From Nocardia camponoti (GTDB taxonomy: Bacteria; Actinomycetota; Actinomycetes; Mycobacteriales; Mycobacteriaceae), in NCBI RefSeq assembly GCF_014646135.1, contig NZ_BMMW01000001.1, positions 1,691,570-1,755,569 of the forward strand: DNA of 64,000 nt, given 5' to 3'. How positions within the stretch are numbered: the first letter of the stretch is position 1; every line of letters begins with the position of its first letter. Below are positions 25,926 to 34,737 of the stretch, in pieces. The translations under genes were made by a program, and so were the position numbers. Below the pieces are notes generated by a model, which saw only the letters and a list, made by a program, of their open reading frames with translations, was not told the DNA's origin and did not search any database.

Positions 25926-27401
25926 ATGATGGTCAGAAATCGACCGCGCTGGTTCGCCAGTGCCCTAGGGGTCGTCGCAGCTGGCATCGCGCTCGCACCG
26001 CTGTTCCACAGCCGTGCCGTCACCCTCGGATTACTCATCGCGATCGTCGCAATTAGCTTGTCGCTCATCGGGATTGGCCTGCACAGCTATCGGCCAGCAC
26101 ATCGGTTGCCGTGGTATCAACTTGCCGCAGGTTTCGTCGCGTTCGCCATCGGGATGACGGTCAGTAAGCCGCTCGACGCACTCTTCGCCTTAGCCGGTTA
26201 CGCGCTCATCGGATTAGCCGCGCTCAGCTGGGTGCGGCCGCGTCGCGTTGGTCGCGATCTGCTGCTCGACTCAACGATGATCGGATCGAGCGCGCTGCTT
26301 GCGGCATGGATCTTCCTCATCTCGCCCATTTTTCGACACGGGAACGGGCTAGACGCCCTGCTCGCCGCCTGTTTCCCCGTCGTCGACGCGCTGCTGCTCA
26401 CGCTGCTCGCGCACACGATGGCAACGGCAGCGCGATCCGAGAAGGCGCTGCGCGTTTTGCAGGTGGCCTTGCTTGCCGCACTGATCGGCGGGCTCTTCGA
26501 AAGTGGTGCCGCGGCCGGATTTGGCTGGGCCGCAGTCGAAATCGCGCCCATCGCGCGTCAGTTCGCGATTCTGCTCGCGGGCATTGCGGCGCTGCACCCG
26601 ACGATGGTCGACCTTGGCAACTCCGCCGACGTGCAACCGCATCGCGCGCGCAGGAGGGCCGGGGCCATCGCGGTGGCGCTGGTCGCCGCCTCGCTGGTGA
26701 GCGTGGTTGGCACCAACCCTGGCCCTGCCGACCGCATCGTCGTGTGCGGTCTGCTGACGCTGCTGCTTGTTGGCGTGCTCGTGCGCAGCGAACATGCCAT
26801 CGCTCGCAGCGCACGCAGTGAACGTCGCGCGCAATATCAAGCCGACCACGACCAACTCACCGGCCTACTCAACCGTGCCGCGCTCCTGCGTGCTCCCCAA
26901 GTTCATCGCGGCGAATGGACGGGAAAACCGTTGAGCCTGTTGTTCATTGACCTCGACGACTTCAAACGAGTCAACGACAGTTACGGCCACGCCGTCGGCG
27001 ACGAACTGATCGCGGCCGTCGCCTGCCGCATCACCGACGCCACCCGCGACAGCGACGTGACCGCGCGCTACGGCGGCGACGAGTTTGTTGTGCTCTGCGC
27101 GCGTGGTCGCGCCGACGCGCACGCCCTCGCCCAACAGCTCCTCGGCGCGTTCATCCGCCCCTTCGACCTGAGTTGCGGCGAACTGCCCATCACCGCGAGC
27201 ATCGGCATCGCGACAACCGGGGCCCGGCTGGCTTCCGCGCACACCGGCGAAGCAACCGTGTACGCGCTGCTACGCGACGCGGACGCGGCGATGTATCACG
27301 CGAAGGAGTTCGGGCTTGGGCTTGCGGTGCACGACGAGCACCACCGACCACGCCGCCGACGCGTGATTGCCGCCGTCGACCCGAGCAGCACCGCCGTGTA
27401 G
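25926..27401 (+). CDS. Membrane-bound diguanylate cyclase (GGDEF)
   Basis: A 491-aa protein with eight to ten N-terminal transmembrane helices (about residues 10-290) as a putative sensor region, then one GGDEF domain. The catalytic domain is complete: HDQLTGLLNR, FIDLDDFKRVNDSYGHAVGD (substrate and metal residues) and RYGGDEFVVL with an intact GGDEF signature, so it is probably an active c-di-GMP synthase. No EAL domain is attached. GAGGGGGC at 25914-25921 precedes ATG 25926. It converges with the DUF6319 gene 8 nt later. Confidence 0.9.
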   Translation: MMVRNRPRWFASALGVVAAGIALAPLFHSRAVTLGLLIAIVAISLSLIGIGLHSYRPAHRLPWYQLAAGFVAFAIGMTVSKPLDALFALAGYALIGLAALSWVRPRRVGRDLLLDSTMIGSSALLAAWIFLISPIFRHGNGLDALLAACFPVVDALLLTLLAHTMATAARSEKALRVLQVALLAALIGGLFESGAAAGFGWAAVEIAPIARQFAILLAGIAALHPTMVDLGNSADVQPHRARRRAGAIAVALVAASLVSVVGTNPGPADRIVVCGLLTLLLVGVLVRSEHAIARSARSERRAQYQADHDQLTGLLNRAALLRAPQVHRGEWTGKPLSLLFIDLDDFKRVNDSYGHAVGDELIAAVACRITDATRDSDVTARYGGDEFVVLCARGRADAHALAQQLLGAFIRPFDLSCGELPITASIGIATTGARLASAHTGEATVYALLRDADAAMYHAKEFGLGLAVHDEHHRPRRRRVIAAVDPSSTAV

Positions 27402-27409
27402 CTCGGCGA

Positions 27410-28141
27410 TTACCCCAGCTCGGCCAGCAGCTGGCGCGCTGCCTCTAACTCCGCTTGCAGCGCTTCGACTTTCGCCTGTTGGGCGACGCGCACCGCTTCG
27501 AGCACGCCGTCGACCACCTCGGCGACCTCGGGGTGCAGCAGTTGCGCCGCTTGCGCGACCGCGCCACTGCTCACCGCGACACCACGCACGCTGCGCTTCT
27601 TGCCGTTCACGACATCGACGGTCCATTCACCTTCGGCAGTACCCGACAGCGTGACGGTGACCTCGGGCGTCTTGGTCTTACGCGCGGCGGGAGCCTTGAC
27701 CGGACGCGGCGCGGCTGGCTTGGCCGCCTCGGGCGCGGGCTGCGGGGTTCCATTGGACACGGGCTTGGCCACAGGCTCGGTCACCGGCGGTTCCTTTCGA
27801 ATGACGGACTCGGGAAGCGGTTCGCCCGCAACGGTTTTCACAGCGGGCTTTGGTGCGGGCGCGGGGACCGGTTTGGCTGGCTTGATGAGGGTGATCTCGC
27901 TCGGGCCCAACCACAGCTCATCCTTCGACCCGGTTGGCCGCACCTGCAAAAAATCGCCATCGGCCGGATCCCCAAGCGCGAGCAGCTTGCCCGACTTGCC
28001 CTCGGCAACCCCCACCGCGGCGGCGGTGAACCACACCATCGGCGACCTACCCTCGGCTAATTCGCGCGCGAGATGGGCGAGGTCGTCGTCGGAAAGGACG
28101 GGCTTGGCTGATCGGCGGGGCTTAGTGCTCGGCGAGGACAT
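27410..28141 (-). CDS. DUF6319-like protein with Pro/Ala/Lys linker
   Basis: A 243-aa cytoplasmic protein. The N-terminal part (LSDDDLAHLARELAEGRSPM, then a small beta-rich segment DGDFLQVRPTGSKDELWLGP) resembles DUF6319 proteins. A Pro/Ala/Lys-rich disordered linker (about residues 85-160) leads to a C-terminal module (EVTVTLSGTAEGEWTVDVVN) and a helix (AKVEALQAELEAARQLLAEL) that could form a coiled coil. The basic KTKTPEV linker recalls nucleoid-associated proteins, but no DNA-binding motif is clear. ATG 28141 is chosen because the longer frame is unconserved. Confidence 0.7.
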   Translation of the reverse strand: MSSPSTKPRRSAKPVLSDDDLAHLARELAEGRSPMVWFTAAAVGVAEGKSGKLLALGDPADGDFLQVRPTGSKDELWLGPSEITLIKPAKPVPAPAPKPAVKTVAGEPLPESVIRKEPPVTEPVAKPVSNGTPQPAPEAAKPAAPRPVKAPAARKTKTPEVTVTLSGTAEGEWTVDVVNGKKRSVRGVAVSSGAVAQAAQLLHPEVAEVVDGVLEAVRVAQQAKVEALQAELEAARQLLAELG

Positions 28142-28271
28142 CGTGGACTCCGGGGTTCGTGCGTTGCGTGGCGTGCGGTAGTGGCAACGATGATGCACTA
28201 CCCCACCGACAAGTTCGGCCCGAGCCGAATGCCTCGGGCCGAATCTAGTTACCGCGCAGACTAGTTCACGC

Positions 28272-29444
28272 TCAGCGCGACGCGTTTCCAAAGGTGGACG
28301 GCACCGTGTTCGCGCGCACGGCGTCGGCGTTCGGGTAGCCGTTCACCGCGAGCAGCAGGTCGGCTTCGGCGAGGTAACCGCGCAGCAGGTGCACGAGGCC
28401 GCGAACGCCGCCGAGGGCGAGCGCGTACACGTACGGTCGGCCAAGGCCAACCATCGTCGCGCCGAGCCCAATCGCCTTGACCACGTCGGCACCCGAGCGC
28501 ACGCCCGAGTCGAAAAGGACAGGCACCGCGTCGTTGACGGCTTCGACCACCTTGGGCAGCGTCTCCAGCGCGCTCAAGCCGCCGTTGGCCTGGCGTCCGC
28601 CGTGGTTCGACACGTAAATCCCGTTTGCGCCGAAGTCGATCGCCTTGCGCGCGTCGTCGGGGTGGGAGATGCCCTTGAGGATGATCGGCAGGTCGGTCAG
28701 CGAGCGCAGCCAGGTGAGGTCGTCCCAGGTCAGCGAGTGGCCGAACGTCGCGATCCAGTGCAGGACAATCAGTTTCGGGTCATCGGAACCGACCATCGCC
28801 TTGAACACCGGGTCGCTGGTGTAGTTGCGCAACACGTGCCCGCGCAACTGCGGGAAGTTGCCGCTCGCCAGGTCGCGCGGCCGCCACCCCGGCACCCACG
28901 TATCGAGGGTCACCGTGATGCCCGCGTACCCGGCGGCCTCGGCGCGCCGCACGAGGCTTTCGGCAAGTTCGCGATTCTTCGGCGTGTAGAGCTGGAAGAA
29001 CGACGGGGTGTCGCCCGCGTGCGGACGCACGTCTTCGAGCGGGTCTTCCATCAGTGTCGAATACATCGCGGGCACGCCGGTTTGCGCGGACGCTTTCGCG
29101 ACGGCGATGTCGCCGTGGCCATTTTCGCCGACGAGCCCGATCACACCGACCGGTGCCATGAACAGCGGGCTCGCGAAGGTTTTGCCGAACGCTTCGACGG
29201 TGAGGTCGCGTTCAGTCGCGCCGACGAACATGCGGGGAACGAGACCCCAGTCCGCGAACGCTTCGGCATTGCGACGTTGCGTGAGCTCGTCGCCAGCACC
29301 GCCCGCGATGTAGTCGAGCAGGGTTTCAGGCAGCGAAGCGGTGGCTTTGCGCTCCAACGTCGCGTAATCCATGGGGAATTCGGGCAGATTTCCACCGAGC
29401 GCGGCTAGGTAGATCTCGTTCTGATAGTCGGCGAACTGACTCAT
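28272..29444 (-). CDS. Lactate 2-monooxygenase (FMN-dependent alpha-hydroxy acid oxidase family)
   Basis: A 390-aa FMN enzyme converting L-lactate and O2 to acetate, CO2 and water, or a closely related hydroxy-acid oxidase. It follows M. smegmatis lactate monooxygenase along its length: N-terminal [37 protein letters not shown], the FMN-site [17 protein letters not shown] and the active-site motif [11 protein letters not shown] with the catalytic His and Arg. ATG 29444 has GGGAAAG seven bases upstream. It is divergent from a small unknown gene. Confidence 0.88.
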   Translation of the reverse strand: MSQFADYQNEIYLAALGGNLPEFPMDYATLERKATASLPETLLDYIAGGAGDELTQRRNAEAFADWGLVPRMFVGATERDLTVEAFGKTFASPLFMAPVGVIGLVGENGHGDIAVAKASAQTGVPAMYSTLMEDPLEDVRPHAGDTPSFFQLYTPKNRELAESLVRRAEAAGYAGITVTLDTWVPGWRPRDLASGNFPQLRGHVLRNYTSDPVFKAMVGSDDPKLIVLHWIATFGHSLTWDDLTWLRSLTDLPIILKGISHPDDARKAIDFGANGIYVSNHGGRQANGGLSALETLPKVVEAVNDAVPVLFDSGVRSGADVVKAIGLGATMVGLGRPYVYALALGGVRGLVHLLRGYLAEADLLLAVNGYPNADAVRANTVPSTFGNASR

Positions 29445-29538
29445 TGCTGCACTTTCCCACGGCAGGTGCCGGTCACGGGGCCGAGGGTAGATGTAAGGTG
29501 CGTCATACTCGAAAGTAGGAAGATTGAGAGCGCCTGTC

Positions 29539-29757
29539 GTGACCGTCGTCGAACAATTCGAACACTCGGCCGCACCCGCCGATCCAGATGCCTCGCTAGC
29601 CGAGCGGATTAGCTGCGCCAAAATCCGGTATCTCACCCAGCTCGCCTTAGGTCTGTCGGAGGAATCGATGGACTTGCTCACCTCGGTCACCGACCGACTA
29701 CGTGCTGCTGAAGGTGCGCTCGGCGACCCGCTCACGGCGGATTTGGGTTTCGACTGA
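29539..29757 (+). CDS. Small hypothetical protein (72 aa)
   Basis: I do not recognise this product. It is acidic, without membrane segments or Cys motifs, and contains [20 protein letters not shown], suggesting helices. GTG 29539 has GAGAG about 7 nt upstream; TTG 29524 in the same frame is the alternative. It lies between the divergent lactate monooxygenase gene and fruK and ends 84 nt before fruK. Codon use looks normal for the region, which modestly supports coding. Confidence 0.5.
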   Translation: MTVVEQFEHSAAPADPDASLAERISCAKIRYLTQLALGLSEESMDLLTSVTDRLRAAEGALGDPLTADLGFD

Positions 29758-29773
29758 CGACTTCCCGCTGAAA

Positions 29774-29789
29774 TGTGACGCCACTCACT
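29774..29789 (+). promoter_or_regulatory. CRP/GlxR-like site upstream of fruK
   Basis: TGTGACGCCACTCACT matches the actinobacterial CRP consensus TGTGA-N6-TCACA at 9 of 10 defined positions. It lies 53 bp before the fruK ATG. cAMP-CRP/GlxR control of sugar PTS genes is known in corynebacteria. Flanking CCCGCT and AGCGGG (29764-29816) also form a loose inverted repeat that could be a second operator. Confidence 0.5.
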
Positions 29790-29841
29790 ACACTTTGGAA
29801 GTAATCCTTAGCGGGGTGTCGGCTCAAGAGGTGGTGCTCGC

Positions 29842-30960
29842 ATGATCGTCACGTTCACCGCGAACCCCAGCGTCGACCGCACGGTCACGCTCGATGAGCC
29901 ACTTGAGCGCGGCGCGGTAATGCGCGCTACCAGCGTTGTTTCCTACCCCGGCGGCAAGGGCGTCAACGTCGCGCGGGTGATCGCCGCCGCGGGCCAAGCT
30001 GTTGTCGCGGTCCTGCCTGGTGGGGTCGACGATCCCGTTGTTAGCGCGTTGCGCGTGGGCGAATTGCCGCTGCGAACCGTTCCGGTACCGGGCGAGCCGC
30101 GCGTGAACCTCACGATCGCCGAGGCCGACGGCACGACGACCAAGATCAACGAACCGGGGCGCCCGCTGCATGGACGCGAACGCGCGGAACTCACGGCGGT
30201 GCTTGTCGAGTTGGCACCGGACGCGAGTTGGGTTGTGCTGTCGGGCTCGCTGCCGCCTGGTGCGCCACCGGATTGGTATGCGGAACTGGTTGCGACGTTG
30301 TCGGCGTTGAGGGGCGGGGTCGCGGCGGCAAGCGGTTTCGGTGCAACCGATGAAGGCGCGGTGGCGGGCGGGTTCGGTGCGGCCGACGGGGACCCGGCCG
30401 GAGGTTTGAGGTTGGGCGATGAGTTAGGGCTGTCTGCGGCAGCCCCGGCCGCGAGCGGGCAGACGATGCGAGGCGCGGGCGTGCGAATTGCCGTTGACAC
30501 CTCTGACGTACCCCTCCTTGCGATGGCCGCAGGGCCGGTGTTGCCTGATCTTGTCAAGCCCAATACCGCCGAGCTCGCTCAGCTCAGTGGGCTTGACCTT
30601 GCCGACGACTCTGATCCTGCCCTCGTCGCCGCTGCCGCGGCACGGCTCGTCGAGCGCGGGTTTGGCGCGGTGCTCGCCACGCTTGGTGCGGCCGGGGCGG
30701 TGCTGGTCAACGCCGAGGGGGCGTGGTTCGCGAGTGCGCCGCGGATTGTCGCGCGCAGCACGGTTGGTGCCGGGGATTCCGCGCTGGCTGGGTATCTGCT
30801 CGCCGACGTCGCGGGTGCGAGTCCTGCCGATCGACTCCGCGCTGCCGTCGCGTACGGGAGCGCGGCCACGGCGCTGCCGGGCACCGAGTTGCCCGGGCCC
30901 GACCAGGTTCGCCTTGATGATGTGCGCGCTGTTCCGCTTGGAGTATCGCCCGGGACGTAG
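29842..30960 (+). CDS. fruK: 1-phosphofructokinase with low-complexity insertion
   Basis: FruK (372 aa) phosphorylates fructose 1-phosphate made by the PTS to fructose 1,6-bisphosphate. The PfkB fold is clear: FTANPSVDRTVTLDE, the SYPGGKGVNVARV substrate loop, VVLSGSLPPG, and the catalytic STVGAGDSALAGYLLA. An insertion of about 55 residues (157-212, Gly/Ala-rich, with GGFGAADGDPAGG-type sequence) interrupts the domain after LSALRGG; typical FruK is about 310-330 aa. The reading frame is open throughout and motifs on both sides are intact. It is first in fruK-fruA-ptsH, 44 nt before fruA. Confidence 0.92.
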   Translation: MIVTFTANPSVDRTVTLDEPLERGAVMRATSVVSYPGGKGVNVARVIAAAGQAVVAVLPGGVDDPVVSALRVGELPLRTVPVPGEPRVNLTIAEADGTTTKINEPGRPLHGRERAELTAVLVELAPDASWVVLSGSLPPGAPPDWYAELVATLSALRGGVAAASGFGATDEGAVAGGFGAADGDPAGGLRLGDELGLSAAAPAASGQTMRGAGVRIAVDTSDVPLLAMAAGPVLPDLVKPNTAELAQLSGLDLADDSDPALVAAAAARLVERGFGAVLATLGAAGAVLVNAEGAWFASAPRIVARSTVGAGDSALAGYLLADVAGASPADRLRAAVAYGSAATALPGTELPGPDQVRLDDVRAVPLGVSPGT

Positions 30961-31004
30961 TCGCTGCTCGCCTGTCGTTGTTCCCACTCGCGAAGGAAGC
31001 AATC

Positions 31005-33260
31005 ATGACCGAACCGATCATTACTCCCGCGCTGGTCGCGCTCGATGTCGACTTCGGCGGCGACAAACAGTCGGTCATCACCGCACTCGCCGACCTGCTC
31101 GCCGCGAACGGTCGCGCGACCAACGCCGCGACTGTCGCCGAAGCCGCGCTCACCCGCGAAGGACAATCCGCGACGGGCCTGCCCGGCGGCCTCGCGATCC
31201 CGCACTGTCGATCGGCAGCGGTAGTGACACCGTCGCTGTGCTTCGCGCGCCTGACTCCCCCGGTCGACTTCGGCGCACCCGACGGCCCCGCCGACTTGGT
31301 TTTCCTCATCGCCGCCCCGGAAGGCGCTGGCGCGGAACACATGAAACTCCTGTCCTCACTGGCCCGCGCGTTGGTGCGCCCGGCTTTCGTCGCCGATTTG
31401 CGCGCGGCGGGGACGAAGGAGGAAGTCGTCGCACTGGTTGATGGGGTGGTCAACCCGCCTAGCGCGGGCGCGGCGGGTACGGGAGCAGCGGGCGCGTCCG
31501 GCGCTGCGGCGGGTTCAGCAGGCGCAACTGGTGCAGCGGGTGCAGCCGGTTCAGCGGGCTCGGCAAGCTCGCCAGGCGCGGGCGGTGTCGCGGGCGCGGC
31601 CAGTGCTGCGGGCGCGGCCAGCCCGGGCGGCGCAGGTGGCTCAGCCGGCCAGGATGGTCAGGCGGGCGCGGCTGGCTCAGCGGGCACGACCGGTGCTGTC
31701 GGCGCGGCCGGTGCGGCCGGTGCGGGCGGCGCCGATTCCCCCAACGACGAATCGGCGAGCGCGGACGCATCCGGCGGCGACAAGGAACCGCTGATTGTCG
31801 CGGTTACCGCCTGTCCCACCGGGATTGCGCACACCTACATGGCCGCCGATTCCCTCGTCGCCGCCGGTGAGCGCGACGGGGTGCGGGTTGTTGTCGAGAC
31901 CCAAGGGTCAAGTGGGGGCACCAAACTCAGTCCCGAAACCATCGCCGCTGCCGAAGCGGTGATCTTCGCGACCGACGTCGGTGTCAAGGACAAGGCGCGA
32001 TTCGCCGGGAAGCCCGTTGTGGAGTCCGGCGTTAAACGCGCGATTAACGAACCCGGCGTGATGGTCGCGGAAGCTATTGCGGCAGCGCACAATCCGAACG
32101 CACCACGAGTGGGCGGTGCGACCCCGACAGCTGCGGACACGTCGACCAAGGGCATCGGCTGGGGCACGCGACTGCGGCAAATCCTGCTTACTGGCGTCAG
32201 CTACATGATTCCATTCGTAGCCGCCGGCGGCCTGCTGATCGCGTTGAGCTTCCTGCTCGGCGGCTACGAAATCAGCGAGAACGCGAAAACGATCGTGCTC
32301 GACAATTCGATCACCGACCTCCCCGCAGGCGGCCTTGGCACCTACCTCGGCGCGGTCCTCTTCGAAATAGGTTCGCTCGCCTTCAGTTTCCTCGTCCCCG
32401 CACTCGCTGGGTATATCGCGTTCGCGATAGCCGACAGGCCCGGTCTCGCACCAGGTTTCACTGCGGGCGCGATCGCGGTCTTCGTCGGCGCTGGCTTCCT
32501 CGGCGGCTTGGTCGGTGGCCTTGTCGCCGGTTTCGCGGCGCTCTGGGTTGGTCGCATTCCGGTGCCAACGTGGGCGCGCGGCCTGATGCCAGTGGTGATT
32601 ATCCCGCTGCTCGCCTCGCTGATCGTCGGCGCGCTGATGTTCATCCTGCTCGGCAAACCGCTCGCCGCCGCCACCTCAGGCCTCACGAACTGGCTCAACA
32701 GCCTCACCGGCACCTCAGCGATCGCGCTCGGCGTGATCCTCGGCGTGATGATGTGCTTCGACCTCGGCGGCCCAGTGAACAAGGCGGCGTACGCGTTCGC
32801 GGTCGCTGGCCTCAATATCAACGACAACGCCTCGCTGCGGGTGATGGCCGCCGTCATGGCCGCTGGCATGGTGCCGCCACTGGCGATGGCACTGTCAACG
32901 ACGCTGCGCCCCAAGCTCTACACCCCATCTGAACGCGAAAATGGCGTCGCCGCATGGCTTTTGGGCGCGTCCTTCATTTCCGAAGGCGCGATCCCCTTCG
33001 CCGCCGCCGACCCGTTTCGCGTGCTGCCGTCGATGATGGTCGGCGGCGCGGTGACGGGCGGGCTCATCATGGCAACCGACGTCACCCTCAGCGCACCACA
33101 CGGCGGCATCTTCGTCTTCTTCGCGATCGGCAACCTAATCTGGTTTGTCGTTTCGCTGCTGATTGGCACCGTCATTGCGGCGCTGTGTGTGACAGTGGCG
33201 AAGGAAGTGACTCGCAAGCACCCCGACGCACCCGTCATCGCGGGCGCGACAACCGCGTAG
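31005..33260 (+). CDS. fruA: PTS fructose-specific enzyme IIABC with collagen/PGRS-like linker
   Basis: A 751-aa fused permease that imports and phosphorylates fructose. EIIA (about residues 1-150) has the phospho-His in GLAIPHCRS (His67). EIIB (about 261-370) has the phospho-Cys in VTACPTGIAHTYMA (Cys270). EIIC (about 390-750) has about ten TM helices and the GGPVNKAAY motif. Between EIIA and EIIB lies a roughly 110-residue Gly/Ala/Ser linker. ATG 31005 has AAGGAAG seven bases upstream. Neither enzyme I nor a FruR regulator is in the window. Confidence 0.94.
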   Translation: MTEPIITPALVALDVDFGGDKQSVITALADLLAANGRATNAATVAEAALTREGQSATGLPGGLAIPHCRSAAVVTPSLCFARLTPPVDFGAPDGPADLVFLIAAPEGAGAEHMKLLSSLARALVRPAFVADLRAAGTKEEVVALVDGVVNPPSAGAAGTGAAGASGAAAGSAGATGAAGAAGSAGSASSPGAGGVAGAASAAGAASPGGAGGSAGQDGQAGAAGSAGTTGAVGAAGAAGAGGADSPNDESASADASGGDKEPLIVAVTACPTGIAHTYMAADSLVAAGERDGVRVVVETQGSSGGTKLSPETIAAAEAVIFATDVGVKDKARFAGKPVVESGVKRAINEPGVMVAEAIAAAHNPNAPRVGGATPTAADTSTKGIGWGTRLRQILLTGVSYMIPFVAAGGLLIALSFLLGGYEISENAKTIVLDNSITDLPAGGLGTYLGAVLFEIGSLAFSFLVPALAGYIAFAIADRPGLAPGFTAGAIAVFVGAGFLGGLVGGLVAGFAALWVGRIPVPTWARGLMPVVIIPLLASLIVGALMFILLGKPLAAATSGLTNWLNSLTGTSAIALGVILGVMMCFDLGGPVNKAAYAFAVAGLNINDNASLRVMAAVMAAGMVPPLAMALSTTLRPKLYTPSERENGVAAWLLGASFISEGAIPFAAADPFRVLPSMMVGGAVTGGLIMATDVTLSAPHGGIFVFFAIGNLIWFVVSLLIGTVIAALCVTVAKEVTRKHPDAPVIAGATTA
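31455..31784 (+). repeat. Gly-Ala-rich low-complexity linker inside fruA
   Basis: About 110 codons between the EIIA and EIIB domains are almost entirely Gly, Ala and Ser in GAAG/GSAG-type triplets (for example GAAGTGAAGASGAAAG), with occasional Pro, Gln, Asp. It resembles the GGA-rich repeats of PE_PGRS proteins or collagen-like stretches in composition only. The DNA is a string of short imperfect repeats, so its length could vary by slippage. Confidence 0.85.
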
Positions 33261-33286
33261 TTCCCTGGAAATAAGGAGAGAGATTC

Positions 33287-33544
33287 ATGGCAAGCACCAC
33301 CGTGACCGTCGGCTCGTCGGTTGGCCTGCACGCGCGCCCCGCTGCGCTGATCGCCGAAGCGGTCGCTGCCGCAGGCGTTCCGGTGACGATCGCGGTGGCC
33401 GGCGGCGACCCGGTCGACGCCGCGTCGTCGCTGATGATCATGACCTTGGGCGCTGGCCAGGGCACCGAGGTAGAGATCACGAGCGACGACGAGGCGACGT
33501 TGGCCAAGATCGCGGAACTGGTCGCGAGCGACCTCGACGCGTAA
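33287..33544 (+). CDS. ptsH: PTS phosphocarrier protein HPr
   Basis: HPr (85 aa) passes phosphate from enzyme I to EIIA. The active histidine is His15 in VGLHARPAA, and the regulatory-serine region is SSLMIMTLGAGQG. AAGGAG (33273-33278) precedes ATG 33287. It is 26 nt downstream of fruA and so is likely co-transcribed as a fructose-dedicated or general HPr. A strong hairpin (33554-33602) within the 3' end of the convergent DUF4267 gene could terminate this unit. Confidence 0.95.
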   Translation: MASTTVTVGSSVGLHARPAALIAEAVAAAGVPVTIAVAGGDPVDAASSLMIMTLGAGQGTEVEITSDDEATLAKIAELVASDLDA

Positions 33545-33548
33545 CCAA

Positions 33549-33971
33549 CTAGTGAGCGGGCGCGAGACTCGGCGTCACCACGACGCTCGTCTCGCGCCGC
33601 TCGGTCAGCAAGAGTCCGGCGGTCGCGACGAGAAACGCCAACGCGGTGCCGTGCACGGTCAGCGCGGTAGTGAGGTCACCACCGTGCGTGACAACCGCGA
33701 GCCCGTCAAACGCCGGAATGAGGGCGTTGATGAGGATCGCCCACCCGAGCACTCGCCGTTGCCCAAGGCCAAGCAGCAGGAACGTAACGCCCGCAACGGC
33801 GATATCGCGGCCCGCCTTCACCATGAAGTAGCCATCGGCGTTGCCCGTCGGCCACGGGGTGATCCCGAATCCATCCGGGGCCGCGGGGTTGAACAGAAAG
33901 TTGAGTCCGAAGAACAACGGTGCGAGCCCGCAGCAGACGGCGAGCGCGGTGGTGACGAATTTCCTGGTCAT
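33549..33971 (-). CDS. DUF4267-family membrane protein
   Basis: A 140-aa protein with four hydrophobic segments. The motif GYFMVKAGRDIAVAGVTFLLL, with GxGDI-like KAGRDIA, is typical of DUF4267 small membrane proteins. Function is unknown. It starts 23 nt after the hemerythrin gene on the same strand, so the two form an operon divergent from the SARP regulator. It converges with ptsH (4-nt gap). Confidence 0.75.
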   Translation of the reverse strand: MTRKFVTTALAVCCGLAPLFFGLNFLFNPAAPDGFGITPWPTGNADGYFMVKAGRDIAVAGVTFLLLGLGQRRVLGWAILINALIPAFDGLAVVTHGGDLTTALTVHGTALAFLVATAGLLLTERRETSVVVTPSLAPAH

Positions 33972-33994
33972 GAGAGTTTCCTTCTAGTGGGTAG

Positions 33995-34636
33995 TTAAGC
34001 GGCGCGAACGCGACGCATGTGGCGGACGTAGCGTGGGCGGCCGACAACACGCCAAACTCCGCGTACGGGGGCGGGCAATACGCTGAGCAGCAGTGCCCGT
34101 TCTTGGGGGCTCGCATCTTCGAGCACCATCCCGAACAGGGTGAGCAGCGTGAGCTTGGGCGTATTCGCGACAAGGTGCTCGCCGAGCGAAGCCCACTCCT
34201 GCTCGGTCACGTAGCGGGAGGCAAGGGGCAGGAGCGTTGCTTCCTCGTCGTCGAGATGTTCGATCAGGGCCGCTCGATGGGCGACCAACGCGGCGACGAG
34301 CGCGTCGCGCTCGGCGATGCCGGCTGTCGACTCCCACGCGGGGACAGCTTTGTCGAGCGCGGTGAACGTCGCTTCGATCCGCTGGTGTTGCACCTCCATC
34401 CGCAGGACAATGTCGGCTTCCATGTCGACGCGGGAAAGCAGTGGGGGCCAAAGCAATTCGTCTTCGCCCTCGTGGTGGTTCTTCAGTCCGAGGCGATAAT
34501 CGCGGAAGTGAGCGGCCAGCACCCTCGCTCGCGTTGTGTCGCCGGGCGTTACCGCGGCGACCAGGTCGATGAGCAACCGCGACTCGCGTCGAAACGCACG
34601 ATGGACGATCTCCATATCCTGCGTATTGACCGTCAT
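33995..34636 (-). CDS. Hemerythrin-like HHE-domain protein
   Basis: A 213-aa protein with a four-helix hemerythrin cation-binding domain. The di-iron ligands appear as HRAFRRE near the N-terminus, NHHEGEDELLWPPL, VQHQRIEATF and HRAALIEHLDDEE. It could bind oxygen, NO or iron or serve as a redox sensor. ATG 34636 has AGGA close upstream. The C-terminal ~60 residues lie outside the core domain and are basic at the end. It is divergent from the SARP regulator and so may be under its control. Confidence 0.85.
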   Translation of the reverse strand: MTVNTQDMEIVHRAFRRESRLLIDLVAAVTPGDTTRARVLAAHFRDYRLGLKNHHEGEDELLWPPLLSRVDMEADIVLRMEVQHQRIEATFTALDKAVPAWESTAGIAERDALVAALVAHRAALIEHLDDEEATLLPLASRYVTEQEWASLGEHLVANTPKLTLLTLFGMVLEDASPQERALLLSVLPAPVRGVWRVVGRPRYVRHMRRVRAA

Positions 34637-34679
34637 GTCAGTCCTTTCCGTGTTGGGTCTCACCAGCGTGCGGCTTGGG

Positions 34680-34728
34680 ATTTGGAGCCCACTTGGAGCC
34701 GAGTTGGACGTGGGTTCAGGCGTACGAT
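34680..34728 (+). promoter_or_regulatory. Triple 11-bp direct repeat and -10 before the SARP gene
   Basis: Three TTGGA-type repeats start at 34682 (TTGGAGCCC), 34693 (TTGGAGCCG) and 34704 (TTGGACG), exactly 11 bp apart, so all face the same side of the helix. A -10-like TACGAT (34723-34728) follows 12 bp after the last repeat and 9 nt before the ATG. SARP proteins typically bind heptameric direct repeats at 11-bp spacing just upstream of a -10, so this looks like an autoregulatory SARP site. Confidence 0.65.
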
Positions 34729-34737
34729 GGCGACGTC

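Noticed and set aside
31455..31784. A PE_PGRS gene
   Set aside because: Only the composition is similar; the segment is an in-frame linker between two PTS domains with no PE domain.
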